A stretch of 56,337 nucleotides of DNA. Origin: Bryobacterales bacterium. Lineage in GTDB: Bacteria > Acidobacteriota > Terriglobia > Bryobacterales > Bryobacteraceae. The stretch lies in contig DAIDIH010000410.1 in assembly GCA_027459465.1 (NCBI GenBank), forward strand, positions 85,192 to 141,528, in the 5' to 3' direction. Shown here one piece after another: positions 1-8,275 of this stretch. Position numbers and translations under genes: made by a program. Positions within the stretch are counted from its first letter, which is position 1. Each line of letters begins with the position of its first letter. Below the pieces are notes generated by a model. That model was not told the DNA's origin and did no database searches. It saw only the letters and a program-made list of their open reading frames with translations.

Positions 1-1194
1 TGCGGACCAAACCCGCTGTGGAACAACCGCATTCGGAAAGACACATTGTGTGCTCACCGTGCAGCCGGGTGTGTAATAGGGCTCGCTCGCGGTGACGCCA
101 TAGCCGAGTCGCTCTGAAAGGAGATTTGCGAGATAGGGACTGCTGACAGCACCCTGAAGTTCTCCTGCCAGATCGCTCAGGTTCCCGCTTCGATCCGCAA
201 GCGATGGAACCGCGATGAGTCCGGTGTCGATTCCCTGATTCGTCCGTGTGCCCTGGTAGTCGGCGAAGAAGAAGATCTTGTTTCTCTTGATGGGTCCGCC
301 GACCGTTCCGCCGAACTGGTTTTGGCGATAAAAGCCGCGGCCGGGTGAAAAGAAATTTCGCGCGTCCAGATCTGTGTTCCGCAAGAATTCAAAGCCGCTG
401 CCATGGAATGCGTTGCCACCCGACTTCGTCACGACATTAACGATGCCACCGCTATAATCCCCATATTCAGCATTAAAGTTGTTTGTCAACACGCGGAATT
501 CAGCGATGGAATCGAGATTGGGCACGATTGTGGTCCCCCCGTTCATCAGCTCCTTGACGTCGCCTCCATTTACCATGAACCCATTGGCGTCTTCCCGCTG
601 CCCACTGATTGACTGATTGCCCGGATTCAAACCGCCAGAGGGTGCAATCGATACAGCCGCTCCTGCCATCACAATGGAATTCGGCTGCTGCGTCGACATC
701 GGCACGATTCCCGGCTGAAGCGCCAACAAATCTGTATAGCTTCGGCCATTCAGCCCTACCGAGGTCATTTCATTACCGGTCACCACCTGGCCGACCTGAG
801 TACTGCTCGCCTCCACCTGAGCCGCAGCCTCGGAAACCGTCACCTCCTCCGTTTTCTCGGCCATGGTCATCGTGAAATCGATCTGGAGGGCGCTGTTTGC
901 ATCGACCGCCAGCCCCGTTCGCTTGTCGGATGTGAACCCGCTGACTTGAATCTGGAGATCGTAGTGACCCACAGGGAGACTGGGAAAAGCGTACGTACCT
1001 TTGGCGTCGCTGGTCGTTTTATACGTGAGGCCCTGAGCGGTATTCGTGATCATCACCGTAACACCTGGAATGACAGCGCCACTCGGGTCTTTGATTGTTC
1101 CTGAAATGCTGCCGCTAACGGCCGCAATGACAGCGGGCAGAGTCCCGCAGAGGAGAGCCATCACAAATAGCGCCCTATTTTTCATGCGTGTCAT
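1..1194 (-). CDS. TonB-dependent receptor, Oar-like, N-terminal part (runs off window)
   Basis: The frame is open from 1194 (or the in-frame ATG at 1185) to the left edge, so only about 398 N-terminal residues are present. It starts with a signal peptide, then a carboxypeptidase-regulatory/Cna-B-like domain (SGSISGTIKDPSGAVIPGV), then a plug domain with NGRSYTDLLALQPG and GGIVNVVTKSG, as in the large Acidobacteriota outer-membrane receptor family. The family imports or binds large substrates at the outer membrane; the substrate cannot be told from this part. It lies 366 bp from the copper operon on the same strand, so co-transcription is uncertain. Confidence 0.85.
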   Translation of the reverse strand, partial: MTRMKNRALFVMALLCGTLPAVIAAVSGSISGTIKDPSGAVIPGVTVMITNTAQGLTYKTTSDAKGTYAFPSLPVGHYDLQIQVSGFTSDKRTGLAVDANSALQIDFTMTMAEKTEEVTVSEAAAQVEASSTQVGQVVTGNEMTSVGLNGRSYTDLLALQPGIVPMSTQQPNSIVMAGAAVSIAPSGGLNPGNQSISGQREDANGFMVNGGDVKELMNGGTTIVPNLDSIAEFRVLTNNFNAEYGDYSGGIVNVVTKSGGNAFHGSGFEFLRNTDLDARNFFSPGRGFYRQNQFGGTVGGPIKRNKIFFFADYQGTRTNQGIDTGLIAVPSLADRSGNLSDLAGELQGAVSSPYLANLLSERLGYGVTASEPYYTPGCTVSTQCVFPNAVVPQRVWSA

Positions 1195-1560
1195 TCGGTA
1201 CGCGTGCATTCCTGAGCGCGGATTGTCGCTCTTTGCAAATAAGGAACGCCCGAAGCATTTAGCCTATCCTTGAAACTCGTAAACCGCACTTGCAATGTAG
1301 TCACGTTACGGTCAGTGACCGCGCGTGAGACCCCAGTCATTCTTCTTTCTAAACGAGATCGCGCTTTTGGACTTCGTTGAACATCCCATTCTCTTGGACC
1401 CCGGCGCTCTTGGGCGATAGCTCGACCAGCAAACCTTGGCGGTGGCCCGATCACCTGCGGACAGTGCGCCGACAAGGCGCGCCGGAGGCGCGGATTCGAC
1501 ACACCTCCAACGTCGCTGCGCAATGCGTAGCGGTCTTCGACTGTCGCGGACGAGTCGCGA
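1195..1560. other. intergenic region, no gene recognised
   Basis: This stretch separates the TonB-receptor start from the end of the copper operon. Open frames here have no recognisable domain or ribosome binding site. It presumably holds the receptor promoter and the operon terminator, but I see no convincing hairpin with a T-tract. Confidence 0.5.
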
Positions 1561-1947
1561 TTAATGCTTGTCGGCTTTTTTGGCGGTGGTTGCCGTTCCT
1601 ATCTCAACCGTATGGGCAACCAGCTTCTCATTCACCTCCATGGCATGGATCACGATTCGATCGCCGACTTTGATATCAGTCTTCTGGATCGGCTGCTTCG
1701 CGCGCTCAAAAGTCGTCATTTTCGCATCGAATCCGACTTCGACAATCTTCCCGGCCGTCGTCTTGACAGTGACTGATGTATCCGAAATCTTCGTGACGGT
1801 TCCCGTCACGTGCTCTTCGCCGCCGTGAGCGGTCGCGATGGTTGGTAAGAGCGCAAGCGACAGGATCGCGAGAAGCGCGACCTGTACCTTGAGCTTAGTG
1901 CTGGTGCGAATGCTGGTTGTGTTCATGTGACTGCTTTGTCCTTTCAT
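1561..1947 (-). CDS. small periplasmic OB-like protein (DUF5666/CusF-like)
   Basis: This secreted protein of about 128 residues has a signal peptide ending near ATA-HGGEEH. A small beta-rich domain with the phrasing VTGTVTKISDTSVTVKT follows, typical of DUF5666/OB-fold periplasmic proteins, and the tail is Lys/His-rich. The ATG at 1947 is preferred because GGAGGTC lies 6 bases upstream; the ATG at 1962 falls inside that ribosome binding site. The gene overlaps the 3' end of the cytochrome c gene by 53 bp and is the last gene of the operon. It has no Trp/Met copper motif, so a direct metal role is inferred only from context. Confidence 0.65.
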   Translation of the reverse strand: MKGQSSHMNTTSIRTSTKLKVQVALLAILSLALLPTIATAHGGEEHVTGTVTKISDTSVTVKTTAGKIVEVGFDAKMTTFERAKQPIQKTDIKVGDRIVIHAMEVNEKLVAHTVEIGTATTAKKADKH

Positions 1948-2536
1948 CTGATTGACCTCCATTTAGAAACTCCCTTTCTTCCTGTTCTTCCTTCAGTTCT
2001 TCCGGGCTCTTCGGATTCAATTCCTGCATTTCCTGCTCTTCCTGAGGTGTAAGCTTTGGTAAGTGACGGATGAACCGGACCAGTTTCCACGAATCCTGAT
2101 CATCGTGAGTTGTGCCATTGCCCCAAGAGGGCATTCCGGTCAGCCGTATGCCGTTCTGGATGATGTAGAACAGCTCGCCGTCGCTCAGGTTCTGCGTGTC
2201 TGCCTTCCGCATATCCGGAGCCGGCGGGTACATGTGTTTTCCCATCTCGGCATCGCCGCTCCCGTTGTTCGAATGACAAGCTGCACAATGATCAGCCCAG
2301 TGCGCGCGAGCCTCGGCAAGGATTTCTGGCGAATCCGGCACCGGATTTGTGCGAGTCGTTGCATCCGCTGGCACGGCCATCGCGCGGGCTTGGCGTGCCG
2401 CCCAACGCTCAATTGTGCTCGGTTGCGCGCGGGCGCTGAAGCCGTTTGCACCCGCCTTCAGGAAAACAAGGCCGATGGCGCCGACGAGGATGACTAGCGC
2501 CAACGCTCCAGCCAAGAACCAAATTAGTCTATGCAC
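1895..2536 (-). CDS. membrane-anchored monohaem cytochrome c with His-rich tail
   Basis: The protein has 213 residues. An N-terminal membrane anchor (about 5-26) is followed by a class I cytochrome c domain with the haem site C84-A-A-C-H88 and a probable distal Met in NGIRLTGMPSWGNG. A charged Glu-rich segment and a histidine-rich end (HEHNQHSHQH) follow. It lies just downstream of the multicopper oxidase and CusF-TolC fusion on the same strand. This suggests it accepts or delivers electrons for periplasmic copper oxidation; that link is inference. The His tail could bind metal. Confidence 0.85.
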   Translation of the reverse strand: MHRLIWFLAGALALVILVGAIGLVFLKAGANGFSARAQPSTIERWAARQARAMAVPADATTRTNPVPDSPEILAEARAHWADHCAACHSNNGSGDAEMGKHMYPPAPDMRKADTQNLSDGELFYIIQNGIRLTGMPSWGNGTTHDDQDSWKLVRFIRHLPKLTPQEEQEMQELNPKSPEELKEEQEEREFLNGGQSDERTKQSHEHNQHSHQH

Positions 2537-2561
2537 AGGCCGTACTTCCTTTCCGCAAGAT

Positions 2562-4133
2562 CTATTGAATCGGAGCCGAGCTGGATCCGGCGCCGCGTGT
2601 GCTGGTCATCGACACGCCTCCCGGCGGCATAAGGCCGTTCGCTAATCCGAATCCCCGAATCAGGAGTGAACTTTGCCAGGCCCCTGCGAGCGCCTGGACG
2701 TAATCTGCTTCCAATTGGAACAGCGTTCGTTGTGAGATCAGCACCTGGGGGTATGCGCCGGCCATTCGTTGATAATTTGTCTGGTATAGCTTGTAAGCCT
2801 GCTCCGCGCGCGGCAACATCTCCGATTTGTATTGCTGGACCGTCACGCGAGCCGTTTCGTAATCGCGAAATATGGTCGCAAGGTCGCGCTCCAACTGAAG
2901 CTTTACTCGCGCTAGTTCCTGCTTCGCGCTCTCGATCTGTGCCTTCGCCGCCGCAATGTTGCCCTGGTTGCGATTGAAAATCGGCAACTGCACTCCAACC
3001 TGGGCGCCGCCCATGAGCCCAGTGGGCCGCCGGGTCGTCTCGAGCGGTTCGTAGTTTTGCGCCAGTATTCCGGTAACCTGAAGATCCGGAATCGGAACTT
3101 TTTTTTCCTGGACCAAAGAGGCTTCCGCCCGTTCGACTGCTTGTTGAGCCAGCTTCACTTCAGGACTTTCGCGTAACGCCGTGCCGATCCATTCCTCGTA
3201 ATTCAGGTCCGGGATCCCTTCAAGATCGCCTTCCAGACTTGTCATCGCCAGGCCAGGCTTCCCCACAACGGCCGCCAGGACTCTCCACGAAGCCTGAAGG
3301 CTCTGTTGAGCAACGCGAAGACCGACCATTGCTTGTTGCTGCTCTACTTCGGCCTGTAAGATATCCGGACGGTCGGCTTGGCCAACGTTGCCTAATTGAT
3401 GAGAGGTTTGGGTTGCATCAGTTGCTAGTTTGACGAGGTTCTGCCTCACCTCAACCAATCTCTGCGCTGCGAGCGCTTCGTAAAACGTCGCGCGCACATT
3501 GTTAAGGATGCGCAGGCGCTGGATCTGTGCACCCGTTTCGACCTCATTCGCTTCTAATTGCGCTACGCGGCGGGCTGCGCGGAGCTTGCCGCCGAGGACG
3601 ATGGTCTGACTTGCGAATGCCCCTTGTTTCCCACCGCCGATATACCCACCGCGAATCTCGTCACCGTAATAGCCGACCGTAGGATTTGGATAAAGTCCCG
3701 CCTGACGGGCCAGTCCCGCGGCCGCTTGCAGGTTCGCCTGTACCTGGGCCACCGTCGGATTGTTCGCCAGCGCCATCTGCTCCAGATCCTCCAATCGCAG
3801 TCCGCCTTTGCCAGCGGCCGCTTGACCGCCGGAGGTATTTTCTTTCGGGACCACTTGCACGTTGTACAAGGTGGTATCCCCTTCGTAGACTGTCGCAGTA
3901 ATCTGATCGCCGGCCTTCACTTGGTTGAAAACCTCGTCCTTGTCGACTCTGTACCCCATCGTCATCACGCCCATCCATCCCTCGATAGGCTGGTTCGTGA
4001 CGGTAATCCGTTTCGCCGTCGAGTCCACGCTTTCGACTTTGCCGCGAAACGCGAATGACTTTTTCCCACTCTGCTGGGCGTGGAGGGGAATTAAGAGAAA
4101 ACAAATGAGGGCGCTCATGAGAATGCTCTTCAT
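2562..4133 (-). CDS. CusF-TolC fusion: copper-binding domain joined to outer-membrane efflux protein
   Basis: The protein has 523 residues. After a signal peptide (1-19), residues about 26-98 form a CusF-like copper-binding domain with the segment EGWMGVMTMGYRV (W53, M57, M59). A TolC/CusC-type outer-membrane efflux protein with two repeats follows (about 115-510). The His of E. coli CusF is Asn or Thr here. The CusF part closely resembles the separate protein at 33542-33886. The start codon overlaps the stop of the multicopper oxidase (ATGA), indicating translational coupling. TolC proteins normally form the exit duct of an RND pump. Having the metal chaperone on the same chain is unusual and would place a Cu site at the periplasmic mouth of the duct. 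Confidence 0.85.
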   Translation of the reverse strand: MKSILMSALICFLLIPLHAQQSGKKSFAFRGKVESVDSTAKRITVTNQPIEGWMGVMTMGYRVDKDEVFNQVKAGDQITATVYEGDTTLYNVQVVPKENTSGGQAAAGKGGLRLEDLEQMALANNPTVAQVQANLQAAAGLARQAGLYPNPTVGYYGDEIRGGYIGGGKQGAFASQTIVLGGKLRAARRVAQLEANEVETGAQIQRLRILNNVRATFYEALAAQRLVEVRQNLVKLATDATQTSHQLGNVGQADRPDILQAEVEQQQAMVGLRVAQQSLQASWRVLAAVVGKPGLAMTSLEGDLEGIPDLNYEEWIGTALRESPEVKLAQQAVERAEASLVQEKKVPIPDLQVTGILAQNYEPLETTRRPTGLMGGAQVGVQLPIFNRNQGNIAAAKAQIESAKQELARVKLQLERDLATIFRDYETARVTVQQYKSEMLPRAEQAYKLYQTNYQRMAGAYPQVLISQRTLFQLEADYVQALAGAWQSSLLIRGFGLANGLMPPGGVSMTSTRGAGSSSAPIQ

Positions 4134-5560
4134 TTCGCGTTCCCCCGTTTGAGTTCCATGATCTTGTCGTATTGCTCGGGCGGCAGGACTCGCACTAAGG
4201 TCATCATTCCGCCGATAAATCCGCTCCAGCCTGCGGGCAATCCATACGTCTCGGGTTTTTCAACCTCCTTGTCCATGGCCATCATGGGACCTTCCATATA
4301 GGCGTCCTGAGGGAAGAGTGGCACCTGATCGGCGTTCTTCGGCAGCGCGGGCATGTTCATTCCTGGTATATTGCCGTGATCCGCCATTTTCGAGTGATCC
4401 ATCCCAGGCATATTTGCCATGGCCTTGTCCGCCGCGCTTTGAGAAAGCGGTCCGTTCGCGGTTGCCGTGCCCGTGGTAGACCCGACCCCGAGACCGCGGC
4501 CAAGACTGGGGGCCTTGTTCTCGGAAGTGGCGTTGCCGTCCCGCAACATGCCCATGGCTGCTTCCATGCTGGCCCCTCCCTGCATGCCCTGGCCGAGACG
4601 GGTCATCGGACCCACGTTGGAGGACATCTGGTTCATCATGTGGTGAGGAAGATGACAGTGGAACATCCATTCGCCGGTGCGGTCGGCAATAAATTCGATG
4701 TCGCGCGCCTGCGCCACGCCGACCAAAGTAGTGTTGCCTCGCAGCCACATGGTCTCAGCCTCCCTGGCTCCCTCGTGGCCGGTGACCCAGAATGTGAAGC
4801 CATGAAGATGAATCGGATGATGGTCCATGCCGAGATTTATTATCCGGATGCGGACGCGCTCACCGTGCTTAACGACGAGCGGCGTCGTTGCAGGACCTGC
4901 CTTTCCGTTGAACGTGAGCCAGTTGAACTCCATGTTCATGCTGTTTGGCATCGTTCTGTTCGGAAGCACTGCATACTCCTGCAGCGCGATCAAAAAATCC
5001 TTATCGACCCGCGGCGTATACGGCGTCTTCGGGTGGATGATGAAGCCGCCGAGCAGGCCCACCATCTCCTGCATCGCCATGTGCGGGTGATAGAAGAATG
5101 TGCCGTTCTGATGCAATGGAAACTCGTAAACGAAACGTTCACCGGGCATCACCAGTTTCTGAGTGATGCCGGGTACGCCATCCATGTCGTTGGGAAGCTC
5201 GAGTCCGTGCCAGTGAATGCCGGTAGGCTCGGGCAGGTGGTTATCGAACAGGATGCGCACCCGATCTCCCTCATTGGCCTGAATCGTCGGCCCTGGTGCA
5301 CTTCCGTTAAATCCCCAGAGGTCGAAGGTTCTCCCTGGAATGACCACCTGTTTCACTGGCTCGGCGATCAGATGGAAAACTTTCACGCCGTTGTCCATGG
5401 TGAATGGCAGATCGGCGATATCAGGCGTCACGACCGGCACGGCTGGACCAGATTGGGGCTCCTTAGAGTTTGGTTGCTGCGCTCGTGCGGTTCGTGATAA
5501 CGCCGCTGCTCCGAGGCCAAGTCCAAGGACGTTCCTAAAGAAACTTCTACGGGCATTCAT
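4130..5560 (-). CDS. two-domain multicopper oxidase with Met/His-rich tail (copper-tolerance type)
   Basis: The protein has 476 residues. The start at 5560 has an AGGAAG ribosome binding site and gives a Tat-like signal (RRSFFRNVLGLGLG). Two cupredoxin domains span about 45-315. Copper ligands are visible as HWH (116-118), HPH (158-160), HPIHLH (248-253) and HCHLPHH (301-307). A tail of about 160 residues is rich in Met and His (MPGMDHSKM), as in CopA/PcoA. Such enzymes oxidise Cu(I) to Cu(II) in the periplasm using O2 or another acceptor. The gene sits between a Cys/His-rich secreted protein and the CusF-TolC fusion. Confidence 0.9.
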   Translation of the reverse strand: MNARRSFFRNVLGLGLGAAALSRTARAQQPNSKEPQSGPAVPVVTPDIADLPFTMDNGVKVFHLIAEPVKQVVIPGRTFDLWGFNGSAPGPTIQANEGDRVRILFDNHLPEPTGIHWHGLELPNDMDGVPGITQKLVMPGERFVYEFPLHQNGTFFYHPHMAMQEMVGLLGGFIIHPKTPYTPRVDKDFLIALQEYAVLPNRTMPNSMNMEFNWLTFNGKAGPATTPLVVKHGERVRIRIINLGMDHHPIHLHGFTFWVTGHEGAREAETMWLRGNTTLVGVAQARDIEFIADRTGEWMFHCHLPHHMMNQMSSNVGPMTRLGQGMQGGASMEAAMGMLRDGNATSENKAPSLGRGLGVGSTTGTATANGPLSQSAADKAMANMPGMDHSKMADHGNIPGMNMPALPKNADQVPLFPQDAYMEGPMMAMDKEVEKPETYGLPAGWSGFIGGMMTLVRVLPPEQYDKIMELKRGNAK

Positions 5561-5709
5561 TTCTATTTCTTCCTTTCGGTTCAAACGCAAGCTGCTGATT
5601 TCGATTCGCAGAGGGAAGGACGCCGTCGGACGAATGGTAAACGCCCAAATGACGTGCATCGTATTCGCGCAAGATGCGGAACCAGCTATACGGGAATTGA
5701 AGGGAAGGT

Positions 5710-6075
5710 CTAGATCCGAAGAACGGTAATTGCTTGTGAAGGGAGCCGATCGGGAGGAGAACCAGTATCGAGTACAGCCACAACTGGCGCCTGACTTAGC
5801 ACACTGGACGAATCAACCGTCAGCACGGCCACCGTGGGAATCCAGCTCGCAACGCCCGCCTTGGCCATTCCGGCCTCGGGAGTGGTGAAGTCGGAATGAT
5901 GGTGTACACAAGTTTGCTGATCTTGCTCGGGGGCGTTGTGGTGGTGATGGCAGCCGCCCGACGGCATTTGAGCGGGGCTGCAGGGGGCGATTGCACACTT
6001 CCCGTAGCACTGCGCGTTCGTGAAGAGCGCTGTGATGGCGAGTAGAGCGACGGCGCGAATGCAGCCGGAAATCAT
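5710..6075 (-). CDS. small secreted Cys/His-rich protein at head of copper genes
   Basis: This 121-residue protein has a signal peptide (MISGCIRAVALLAITALFTNA) and then a cluster of Cys and His residues (CYGKCAIAPC, CHHHHN, CVHHH). A plain middle follows, and the end is SPPDRLPSQAITVLRI. I do not recognise a named family. A similar architecture, and a similar C-terminal PP...L..LRI-type end, recurs in three other small proteins in this window (28615, 41744, 48761), each beside metal-handling genes. It is probably a periplasmic metal-binding or sensing peptide. Confidence 0.65.
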   Translation of the reverse strand: MISGCIRAVALLAITALFTNAQCYGKCAIAPCSPAQMPSGGCHHHHNAPEQDQQTCVHHHSDFTTPEAGMAKAGVASWIPTVAVLTVDSSSVLSQAPVVAVLDTGSPPDRLPSQAITVLRI

Positions 6076-6158
6076 CCTCTTTCAATCTAGCAGATCAACA
6101 ACTGGTTGGGACGCTGATGTTCGGGACAGCGGGATCGAGCCTTTCTGCCTTCCACCGT

Positions 6159-6855
6159 CAATGGACGTGGTGAAAACCGTGTCCGGTGACGTGCATCGAG
6201 ACGATAAAGATCACCAGCAAGATACCGGCTGCGACGAATATTTTGAGCCCGCGCGGAACGCATCTCGCGTCGGTTCGTCGATAGCACCGGACGCGCTCTC
6301 GGCTTCAGTACTCCCCGCCATGCTTGCGGCTGAGAGCTGATATCGCCGTGCTTCCTGTTTGCATCGCCCGTACACCGTTAAGCCCCACGGCTTATACACC
6401 GACAACGTCATGACAACGATCAGCACCAGCATGCCAAGGCCAGAAGCCCGCATGAGTACAAATCCGACGGAACCGAGTTGTGCTCTCAACAGGGTTCCAG
6501 CCGAACCTGATACGACTCTCGCCGCGGTGGCCACCGCGCTGTATTGATGCATTAGCAGAACCGCGACAGAAAGAATGGTCAGGAAGAATTTGACCACGAC
6601 CCAATAGTGCCGGAATAGGCCCCACGGAGTGCCGATTGACTGGATCAGGCCGGTCGCCAGGGCAGCTAGGCTCAGCGGGACAATAATGTAAATCGAAATG
6701 AGGTTCATCGACAAGTAAGCGCCATGCACCACTTCAGCGCTATGGCTCGTCATTCCGGCGATGCTCAATGCAAAGAAAGCAGCAACCGCGCCAATCCACC
6801 CGACCGAGAACGCAATGTGGGCCGTGAGGGCGAATTTGCGCAGACGGGGGTTCAT
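6159..6855 (-). CDS. multi-spanning membrane protein, frameshifted near its C-terminus
   Basis: The open frame from 6855 encodes at least four transmembrane segments (HIAFSVGWIGAVAAFFALS, LISIYIIVPLSLAALATGL and two more), ending in that frame at 6211. In another frame the DNA from about 6270 to 6159 encodes a natural-looking final helix, GLKIFVAAGILLVIFIVS then MHVTGHGFHHVH and a stop. A one-base indel between about 6240 and 6300 would rejoin the two parts. The protein resembles DUF2269-like membrane proteins; its function is unknown. It lies between the MarR regulator and the Cys/His-rich protein in the same operon. Confidence 0.65.
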
Positions 6856-6931
6856 CGGCGCCCACCCCCGCTACAGAAGTCGCGATCGTCGAGTCGTGCT
6901 GCTCTGCTGTAACGGGAAGATTCAGGCGAAA

Positions 6932-7513
6932 TCATTTCTGTCGCCCCTCACGCGCCGCATTGGCCGTCGCGGGTGCTGGGCCGGCACTTTGATTCCGGCC
7001 CATCGCGGAAACAGTTTCTGCCCGCAGAAGGGCTGCATGGCGGTAGATATGGTCCGTGCTGCGATCCAGGAATTCCGCTATTGCCCTCAACTGGTGTGCA
7101 TCGAAATTCTCCAGCACCCCGCCAACGTCTTCTCGTTATGGTTGCAGCACACCATTGATGGGGGAAATTTTAGTTACCAAATGGAGAATCTGTTTGCGCT
7201 GGTCATTGGCATCGGGCTCACGACGCAAATATCCAGCCCGCTCGAGCCTGCCAACTACTCCCGTGATCGCACCACTCGTCAGGCCGGTGATGGTGCCCAA
7301 TTCGCTTCCGGCCATCGGCCCGCGATCGCGAAGCAGGTCGAGACATTTATCGTCCGTTGGCCCAAGGCCGAGGCGCTCCGCCAGGGCGTGGTGAAACAGA
7401 ACCACTGCTGTAGTCTGCTTCCGCACCAGCGTTCCAACGATTTCCTCGACCAGCCCTTGTCTGGCCCCACGTGTCCCCTTCATCAACCGACTGTGATTGC
7501 CTATGCGTTGCAT
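6932..7513 (-). pseudogene. MarR-family regulator interrupted by an in-frame TAA
   Basis: The ATG at 7513 opens a winged-helix protein with the MarR core (GSELGTITGLTSGAITGVVGRLERAGYLRRE). Translation stops at TAA 7136-7138. The same frame then continues as REDVGGVLENFDAHQLRAIA and onward through a typical C-terminal dimerisation helix to 6932. The gene is therefore broken by a single nonsense codon, or the TAA is a sequencing error. It is first in the copper operon and would be its local regulator. Upstream bases from about 7547 are an IS66 remnant, so its promoter may also be altered. Confidence 0.7.
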
Positions 7514-7546
7514 TCGCTTATCATCTAAGATATCTTCTAAAGGAAA

Positions 7547-8015
7547 TTGCGTCAACTCCGCGGTCGGCTGGCCGGCGAGGACTTGCGTCTGCTGCTGCGC
7601 GAGCAAGGCTCCCGGCCGGTTCTCGGCAGGCTGCACGGCTATTTAATCGAGGTCCGCGAGCAACTGCTGCCCAAAAGCGAAGCCGGGCAGGCGGTGAACT
7701 ACATTCTGAAGAACTGGACGGCGCTGACGCGCTACTGCGAAAATCCGGACCTTTCGATCGACAACAATCATACCGAGCGATCTTTGCGCGGCTGGTGTCA
7801 AGGGCGGCCGCGGCAACTGGACCTTTTTCGGCAGCGATCGCGGCGGGCCGCACGGCGGCCATTTTGTGCGGCTTCGTCGCCTCCTGCGAACTGGTGAAGA
7901 TGGACCGGTTCGCCTGGTTCTACGATGTGCTCTCGCGCATCGCGGTGCAGCCCATCACCCGGCTCGAAGAACTACTTCCGCACCGCTGGGCGCAGACCCG
8001 CGCCTCTAGATCCAC
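7547..8015 (+). pseudogene. IS66-family transposase C-terminal remnant, frameshifted
   Basis: Three frames together spell the C-terminal part of an IS66 transposase: VLGRLHGYLIEVREQLLPKS and IDNNHTERSLR in one frame, GRGNWTFFGSDRGG in the next, and RTAAILCGFVASCELVKMD to LEELLPHRW in the third. At least two indels separate them, and the N-terminal two thirds and one end of the element are missing. It abuts the MarR promoter on one side and a truncated ferric-reductase-like gene on the other, which marks it as an old insertion and deletion scar. Confidence 0.8.
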
Positions 8016-8049
8016 TTCCTCTCCACCAAACCGTTCTCCAGGCGGTGTT

Positions 8050-8275
8050 CATGGGATGGATACGGTAGTTCGATACCGGATTCCATCGGCGCAGCAGGAG
8101 GTTGGCCCGCGGCCCGATGAGGAGCGTGAAGGCTGTGAGGCCGAGGGCGACGTAGCCGGTGGCCGTGGTGGTGCTCGCCGCCTGCGTGCGCTGATACGCC
8201 GGGCAAAGCGGCCACCTCACGCCGGGGCTGCGCGCCGGCAGCGTGGCGTTGGATCCGTGGCAATCGCGTTCCAGC
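8050..8275 (-). pseudogene. ferric-reductase-like transmembrane protein, N-terminal remnant
   Basis: The minus-strand frame reads TGYVALGLTAFTLLIGPRAN then LLLRRWNPVSNY. This resembles the first helices of ferric-reductase-like haem membrane proteins. Similarity ends near 8060, where the IS66 remnant begins, so the rest of the gene has been lost. It directly follows nuoN on the same strand and may have been the last gene of that operon. Confidence 0.45.

Noticed and set aside
4376..5497. A 373-residue open frame on the plus strand opposite the multicopper oxidase
   Set aside because: It lies wholly antisense to a gene with clear copper-site motifs, has no ribosome binding site and no domain. 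It is a high-GC shadow.
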